This document shows positions 6,390-11,562 of a DNA stretch of 11,562 bases, one piece after another. The stretch spans positions 1 through 11,562 of the forward strand of contig NZ_JBQCGW010000039.1 in assembly GCF_051955275.1 (NCBI RefSeq). Reading direction: 5' to 3'. Made by a program: the position numbers and the translations under genes. This DNA comes from Pseudobacter sp051955275. GTDB taxonomy: Bacteria > Bacteroidota > Bacteroidia > Chitinophagales > Chitinophagaceae. The notes under the pieces were generated by a model. It had not been told where the DNA came from, searched no databases, and was given only the letters and a program-made list of their open reading frames with translations. Every line of letters starts with the position of its first letter. The first letter of the stretch is position 1.

Positions 6390-9300
6390 GCAGGGCCCTA
6401 TTTTCTCAAACCAAAACGTATGACCATCAAAACTGCACTACTGATCTTAGCCATGCTGGTTTGCACGGCAGGCTTTTCACAGGGCATCTCCCTATCCCGG
6501 AAAGATGCTCCCCTTACGGCCGTGATGAAGGAAATCGAGAAGCAGACAGACCTTAAATTCTTTTACAAACAACAATTGCTGAAGAATGCGAAAAATGTAA
6601 CCATCGATGTAAAGAGCGCAAGCCTGGAATCTGTGCTGGCGCTCTGTTTCAGCAACCAGCCGGTTGATTACAAGATCGTCAACAAACTGATCGTGCTGTC
6701 TGCAAAGCCAGGAAGCGATCCCGAACCCGATAAAAAAGATCCGCCCGTCAGCGATGCAGGGCTCACCATTCCCGTAACAGGCATCGTTACCGGCGCCAAT
6801 AACCAGCCGCTGAGCGGGGCCACCGTTTCCGTAAAAGGACAGAAGACCGTTATACAGACCGATGGGCAGGGAGTGTTCTTATTCAACGCGCCTCCCGGTA
6901 GCACCATCATCGTCAGTTATGTTGGCCACCAGACCACACAGCAAAAAATTGCTCCCAGTGGCCAGATGATCATCAGGCTGGAACCCAATGCCATGCTGGA
7001 TGAAGCCGTTATCTATAACGGTTATCAGAAGGTGCAGCAAAAATACCTGACTGGTTCCGTTACCTCTCTGAAAATGGATTCCGTTATTCAACCTGGCCTC
7101 AGCACAGTGGACAAAATGCTGGAAGGAAGGATTCCCGGCCTTACCTATATGCAGAATTCCGGTCAATCGGGCGCTGCGCCCAAGCTTCGTATCCGTGGCA
7201 CTTCCACTATCCTGGGAGCACGTGAGCCCCTGTGGGTGGTGGACGGGATCGTGCGCACAGATCCGATTCCCATTCCGGCCGACCGGGTGAATGATCCGGA
7301 TTTCGTGAATCTGCTTGGCAATGCCATCGCAGGCCTCAATCCTAACGACATTGACCAGATCGATGTGCTGAAAGATGCCACTGCTGCGGCCTTATATGGA
7401 GTAAGGGCGGCAAACGGGGTGATAGTGATCACTACCAAAAGGGGAAAGCCTGGCCCGCCTGTTGTAAACTATAATGTAACGGGAAGGCTCACGCGCAGAC
7501 CCAGGTATACCGACAGGGATATTTATATGATGAATTCCAGGGAACGCGTGGACGTATCCAGGGAGATGATCGAAAAGCAAATGACCCTTCGGGGAAGTGG
7601 AATGGAGGCCTATGAAAAGGCTATAGCCGATTACTATGCAGGCCGGATAGATTTTGACACATTTACACAATTGGTCAACAAGGCAGAAACTGCCAACACA
7701 GACTGGATGAAGTATACAATGCGCGATGCATTTTCCACTGATCACACATTGAGTGTAAGCGGTGGAAGCCCCTCCGCCACTTACCGTGCATCCGTTGGCT
7801 ACAATGCTGAACCAGGTGTTATCAGGAAAGAAGTGAACGACCGTTATACCGGCCTGCTAAGTCTGATGCTGAGTTACCGGAAATTCAAGGCTGAATTCAA
7901 TATACAATTGAATAATGGTAAACGCAGGTATACACCACAGGACGTTGGCGTAATGAACCATGCGTTTTATACCAGTCGCGCTATCCCCTTACGCAATGCA
8001 GATGGCTCTCTCTATTATTACTCTCCCATCAGTTCCCAAACTGTGGCCACCCAGTTTGTAGATAATAAAACTATGAATATCCTGAATGAGATCGACAGGA
8101 CAGGTGAAACGGTGGAAACCAGTGAATATACCGCCAGCGCCAACCTCAATTACGAAGTGGCGGATGGCATACAGCTGAATTCCACACTGGCCTATACTGG
8201 TGGGAATTCAGATCACCAGACCTGGTTTGACGAGAACACGGAAATGGCAGCCCAAATACGGAACGTGTCCTGGAACAATATAGACAAAGCATTCGATCCT
8301 GCCCGGAATCAACTTCCCTTTGGCGGTGAGCTCACGCAGCAGTCTGTGAAGAAGCAGAACTACACCATCAATACCCGTCTTGATTTCAGACGATTCCTCG
8401 GGCAGCGGAAATTACACCTGCTCACTGCCGGCCTTGGCGCCGAAGTGAGGTCAACCCGCAACAATACTTACCAGAGAAGCAGCAGAGGCTACTACCCCGA
8501 GCGCGGTCTCAGCTTTGCCAATATCGATATCACAAAATATACGAGCTACGGATACTGGTTGCAAATGAACGGAGGCGGCACCATCACTAACGACCTGCAA
8601 AATGCAGTCCGCAGCTTTCTTACCGCCACTCATGTTTACAAAGACAGATATGTGGTCAGTGGTACTACCAGCCAGGAATTCTCCAATGCATTCGGCACCA
8701 GAAGCAATGAGAAATTTCTTCCCACCTGGGCGCTGTCTGCACGCTGGAACATGCAGGATGACCTGCTGAGAAACGCCAGCTGGATTGACCTGGCAGCCCT
8801 GAGGGTTTCTTACGGAACACAGGGAAATATGATCGGAGGGCAAACTCCCTACACCATTATCACCAGGGGTGCCATGGATAGCTACTATGATTCATATGCT
8901 TCCAGCATCCAGTCATTTCCTAATCCCAACCTGCTTTGGGAAAAGAAACAGGACTACAGTGCAGCTGTCGATTTTTCCATCTTAAATGGCAGGATCAGGG
9001 GCTCGCTCGGCGCTTATTCCAGCAAAACCACCAATGCCTTTCTGAGAAAGAATGTTTCCTCCATCAACGGAGTAGGCTCCTATGTGGTGAATGGAGGTAC
9101 CGTGGAGAATTACGGTGTGGAAATAGACCTGCATGTCAGGATCATCAACAATCCCGGTATGGGTAACAAGCGGGGCTTCATGTGGCGTTTTGATCCGCAA
9201 CTCGGACAGGCCTTCAACAAACTCATCAATAACAACCTGAGAAGCCGTAATGTGATGGTGGATATGGCGGGCCAGACTTACGAGAACTTCCTCTCAGGCA

Positions 9301-10070
9301 GCGTACCTGTAAATGGAAGATCTGTCAACACGTTTTATTCTTACCAGTTCAAAGGCCTGGATCCCACTTATGGATTTCCTCTGTTCTATGGAGCAGAACC
9401 TTCAGACAAGGCACTACTGACAAAAAAGTATAATGCCGTCAGCAAAGAAGAAGTATTCAGTATGGTAATGGTTGAATCCGGAAGAAGGGAGCCTGTTCTG
9501 CAAGGAGGTATCAATAATACTTTCAGCTACAGGAACTGGACGCTCGACATAAATTTCACCTACAGCGTCGGCAACAAGATCCGCCTGCTTCAGATAGCAT
9601 CCGGCAATTACGGAACATTCAGACCAAGCTCCCAGCAGAACCTGCGCAAAGAATTTGTAAACCGCTGGCAATATCCCGGAGACGAACAACACACCAATAT
9701 ACCCGGCATACAGGGATCTGTTACGATGTATGATCATGACAAAACAGCCTGGTGGAATGTGCCCAATCCGGTGTTCCTCACCACAAGATTTGCTACCGAC
9801 TATTACCAGATGTACGACTTCTCAGACCTGCGCGTGGTGAAAGGAGATCATATCAAACTGCAATACGTATCCCTTCAGTACATGCTCACCCAGGAACTCT
9901 GCAAAAGCATGCACATCAAAGGGGCCACAGTAAGGCTCACCGGCAGCAATCTCTTCACCATTGCCAATAAAGCGTTGCGCGGCCAGGATCCTTCCCAATC
10001 CGGCTCAGCACCCAATGTTAACCTTTCAATCAGACCCGTATATGCTTTCAATATCAACCTCAGTTTCTAA
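6384..10070 (+). CDS. SusC/RagA-type TonB-dependent outer-membrane receptor, full length, with STN signalling domain
   Basis: This 1228-residue outer-membrane importer pairs with the SusD lipoprotein encoded next to it and depends on TonB energy. The signal peptide is at residues 13-33 (MTIKTALLILAMLVCTAGFS). The STN domain is at about 34-106 (ISLSRKDAPLTAVMKEIEKQ), followed by an acidic linker. The carboxypeptidase-regulatory-like domain is at about 130-200 (VTGIVTGANNQPLSGATVSV, VSYVGHQTT). The plug is at about 205-353 (RIRGTST, LWVVDGIV, VLKDATAAALYGVRAANGVI). A large beta-barrel fills the rest and ends in VYAFNINLSF with a terminal phenylalanine. The STN domain marks it as a transducer for the upstream FecR. 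ATG 6384 is given as the start, but ATG 6420 (residue 13) lies directly before the signal peptide and outside a hairpin, so it is quite possibly the true one. The ligand is unknown. Confidence 0.96.
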   Translation: MQAGPYFLKPKRMTIKTALLILAMLVCTAGFSQGISLSRKDAPLTAVMKEIEKQTDLKFFYKQQLLKNAKNVTIDVKSASLESVLALCFSNQPVDYKIVNKLIVLSAKPGSDPEPDKKDPPVSDAGLTIPVTGIVTGANNQPLSGATVSVKGQKTVIQTDGQGVFLFNAPPGSTIIVSYVGHQTTQQKIAPSGQMIIRLEPNAMLDEAVIYNGYQKVQQKYLTGSVTSLKMDSVIQPGLSTVDKMLEGRIPGLTYMQNSGQSGAAPKLRIRGTSTILGAREPLWVVDGIVRTDPIPIPADRVNDPDFVNLLGNAIAGLNPNDIDQIDVLKDATAAALYGVRAANGVIVITTKRGKPGPPVVNYNVTGRLTRRPRYTDRDIYMMNSRERVDVSREMIEKQMTLRGSGMEAYEKAIADYYAGRIDFDTFTQLVNKAETANTDWMKYTMRDAFSTDHTLSVSGGSPSATYRASVGYNAEPGVIRKEVNDRYTGLLSLMLSYRKFKAEFNIQLNNGKRRYTPQDVGVMNHAFYTSRAIPLRNADGSLYYYSPISSQTVATQFVDNKTMNILNEIDRTGETVETSEYTASANLNYEVADGIQLNSTLAYTGGNSDHQTWFDENTEMAAQIRNVSWNNIDKAFDPARNQLPFGGELTQQSVKKQNYTINTRLDFRRFLGQRKLHLLTAGLGAEVRSTRNNTYQRSSRGYYPERGLSFANIDITKYTSYGYWLQMNGGGTITNDLQNAVRSFLTATHVYKDRYVVSGTTSQEFSNAFGTRSNEKFLPTWALSARWNMQDDLLRNASWIDLAALRVSYGTQGNMIGGQTPYTIITRGAMDSYYDSYASSIQSFPNPNLLWEKKQDYSAAVDFSILNGRIRGSLGAYSSKTTNAFLRKNVSSINGVGSYVVNGGTVENYGVEIDLHVRIINNPGMGNKRGFMWRFDPQLGQAFNKLINNNLRSRNVMVDMAGQTYENFLSGSVPVNGRSVNTFYSYQFKGLDPTYGFPLFYGAEPSDKALLTKKYNAVSKEEVFSMVMVESGRREPVLQGGINNTFSYRNWTLDINFTYSVGNKIRLLQIASGNYGTFRPSSQQNLRKEFVNRWQYPGDEQHTNIPGIQGSVTMYDHDKTAWWNVPNPVFLTTRFATDYYQMYDFSDLRVVKGDHIKLQYVSLQYMLTQELCKSMHIKGATVRLTGSNLFTIANKALRGQDPSQSGSAPNVNLSIRPVYAFNINLSF

Positions 10071-11553
10071 ACAATGTGTAGCGACTTACCCCTTAAAGGC
10101 AAGGTTGCTGGTACTGTGCCTGGTTTGTATAAGCGCTACGTCCTGCAAAAAATTCCTGGCAACTTATTCCCAGAACAGCAGCTTCATTGAAAAAACAAAA
10201 GACCTAGATGAGCTGCTCATTGGCGATGTCTATTATCCGGCCCGGTACGGCCAATGGCCCCTTTACATTTTTACTATGGACGATGACGCTGAGATGGGAA
10301 AACCAGTTGCCAATTTTCTGAGCAAGATGATACAAACAGGATTTCATCATTGGCAACCCAATCCACGGATCGACAGCGAAGGTACATTGACGAATACAGA
10401 TATCATCTTCACGGACTGTTACAAGAAGATTGCCAGGATCAATGCAATACTCCATAATGTGCCACTGTTAAAAGCCAAAGGAGAACCTGCCGCCCAGCTC
10501 AACAGGATTGCCGGTGAAGCTCATTTTCTCAGGGCCTATTATTATTTCACACTGGCGAACCTCTACGGCAAACCATACAGTATACTTACTGCCTCTACAG
10601 ACCTTTGCATACCATTGAAAACAAGTCCGGAGGTAAAAGACCAGTTTGCAGTACGAAATACCAGCAGACAGGTATATGACCTGATTGTTGCCGACCTGCT
10701 GGATGCGGAGAAAGAACTGGAAGGCGCCAACAGCTCATCGAATATCCGCGCCAATCAGGCGGCGGCACAATGCTTACTGAGCAGGGTGTACCTGTTCATG
10801 GAAGAGTATGAAAACGCAGCAGTGTATGCAGACAAAGTGATCAGCAATAACAATTACAAGGTACAGGACCTGAACCAACATATTACCGGTACGGATTTCA
10901 TCAACCGCAGATCTGAAGAGGTGATATTTACGATGAAGGAATCTCTGATCTATATACTGATGTCGAGTTATACAGATCCACCCGCCACTGAATTCTACCT
11001 GGTATCTCCGGACCTGGCGGCAAAATATGAACCGGACGATCTTCGCTGGCAGGCCTTCTTCAAACAAAACAATCAGGGACATATAAGACTGGTCAAACAA
11101 AGCCAGACCACATACAGTACAGATGATGTTTCAGATATATTCCTCCTTCGCTTATCAGAAGCTTACCTGAACAAAGCGGAAGCACTTGCCGCGCAGGAAA
11201 AATTTACCGGGGCGCGGAGCGCAATTCAGGAACTGAGGAAAAAACGTTTCAAACCGGCAGACCTGGATCCTGTAACCGCGGATGGCGCAGCCCTGGTCAA
11301 TTTCATCAGGGATGAAAGAAGAAGAGAGCTCTGCTTTGAAAATCACCGCTGGTTTGATCTCAGGCGCTATGCCGTCAACACCAGGCACCCTTTCAGCAAA
11401 AGTATCAGGCACCGCTCCTACGTTTTTTCAGGAACCGGGTATATTGAAAATGGCTACTATGAACTGGCTCCCTATGACCAGTTTAAAGCTGCTTACTTAG
11501 TAGCCATTGCGAATGACGATATAGAGTTGAACCAGGGTAGCCTGAGCTTCTAA
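10042..11553 (+). CDS. SusD/RagB-type nutrient-binding outer-membrane lipoprotein
   Basis: This 503-residue surface lipoprotein should form the lid on the adjacent SusC channel and bind the ligand. The lipoprotein signal is KARLLVLCLVCISATSC, with Cys35 as the lipidated residue. SusD-like helical (TPR-type) motifs follow: GEAHFLRAYYYFTLANLYG at about 158-176, AAAQCLLSRVYLFMEEYENA at about 240-259, and LLRLSEAYLNKAEALAAQEK at about 368-387. The C-terminal hallmark is IRDERRRELCFENHRWFDLR at about 422-441. I chose ATG 10042 because it puts the signal sequence at a normal distance. The frame is open further upstream (ATGs at 10015 and 9961), but those would put a long non-signal stretch in front and overlap SusC by 56 to 110 bases. 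Even so the start lies 29 bases inside SusC, which suggests translational coupling. No enzyme gene follows in the window. Confidence 0.95.
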   Translation: MLSISTSVSKQCVATYPLKARLLVLCLVCISATSCKKFLATYSQNSSFIEKTKDLDELLIGDVYYPARYGQWPLYIFTMDDDAEMGKPVANFLSKMIQTGFHHWQPNPRIDSEGTLTNTDIIFTDCYKKIARINAILHNVPLLKAKGEPAAQLNRIAGEAHFLRAYYYFTLANLYGKPYSILTASTDLCIPLKTSPEVKDQFAVRNTSRQVYDLIVADLLDAEKELEGANSSSNIRANQAAAQCLLSRVYLFMEEYENAAVYADKVISNNNYKVQDLNQHITGTDFINRRSEEVIFTMKESLIYILMSSYTDPPATEFYLVSPDLAAKYEPDDLRWQAFFKQNNQGHIRLVKQSQTTYSTDDVSDIFLLRLSEAYLNKAEALAAQEKFTGARSAIQELRKKRFKPADLDPVTADGAALVNFIRDERRRELCFENHRWFDLRRYAVNTRHPFSKSIRHRSYVFSGTGYIENGYYELAPYDQFKAAYLVAIANDDIELNQGSLSF

Positions 11554-11562
11554 AGAAGACCA

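Noticed and set aside
6321..6420. An antisense RNA in the right module matching the one proposed on the left
   Set aside because: The best minus-strand -7 candidate (TACGTTTTG, 6420-6412) has the wrong internal spacing, and no hairpin with a T-run follows on that strand.
9961..10041. Longer SusD N-terminus from ATG 9961 or 10015
   Set aside because: The extra residues do not look like a signal peptide, would bury the lipoprotein signal 27 or 9 residues deeper, and are explained by the SusC coding sequence in another frame.
1..11562. Mobile elements, CRISPR arrays, tRNA/rRNA genes, toxin-antitoxin or phage-defence genes
   Set aside because: I saw no transposase or integrase motifs, regularly spaced repeats, cloverleaf sequences or defence-family signatures on either strand.

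Overview
The window looks like a chromosomal segment of a Bacteroidota bacterium, most probably of the Chitinophagaceae (Chitinophaga-like). The evidence is two SusC-type TonB-dependent receptors with N-terminal STN domains, a SusD lipoprotein, two ECF sigma / FecR anti-sigma pairs with the C-terminal DUF4974-type tail, candidate promoters of the Bacteroidota TAnnTTTG type, and weak or absent Shine-Dalgarno sequences. Family assignments come from reading the translated sequence. The genus is an inference.

Layout. A left module runs on the minus strand: ECF sigma factor (3111 to 2515), FecR anti-sigma factor (2468 to 1290), then a SusC-like receptor whose first 379 residues (1138 to 1) are in the window before it runs off the left edge. 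An unrelated 10-TM EamA/DMT transporter (4189 to 3281, minus) sits in the middle and ends at a strong intrinsic terminator (3250 to 3218). A 353-base intergenic region (4190-4542) separates it from the right module on the plus strand: ECF sigma factor (4543-5109), FecR (5178-6320), full-length SusC (6384-10070) and SusD lipoprotein (10042-11553). The SusD frame starts inside the last codons of SusC.

How it works (family knowledge plus inference). Each module is a cell-surface signalling circuit. Ligand binding to the outer-membrane SusC(D) complex is passed by the periplasmic STN domain to the C-terminal part of FecR. This releases the cytoplasmic ECF sigma factor, which transcribes the receptor genes. 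No glycoside hydrolase, sulfatase, peptidase or other enzyme is in the window, so the ligand of either module cannot be named. The two sigma factors have different recognition helices and probably serve separate promoters.

The most interesting extra signal is in the left FecR-SusC gap. On the strand opposite the operon, a perfect TAnnTTTG -7 element (1138-1145) is followed about 70 bases later by a GC-rich hairpin with a T-run (1215-1249). This would specify a cis-antisense RNA of about 100 nt against the SusC leader, in the position known for PUL-associated antisense RNAs of Bacteroides such as DonS. Other points: both sigma genes appear to start at TTG, inverted repeats lie in the FecR-SusC gap of both modules, and SusC and SusD overlap by 29 bases. 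Apart from the antisense RNA candidate I see nothing here that amounts to a new system.
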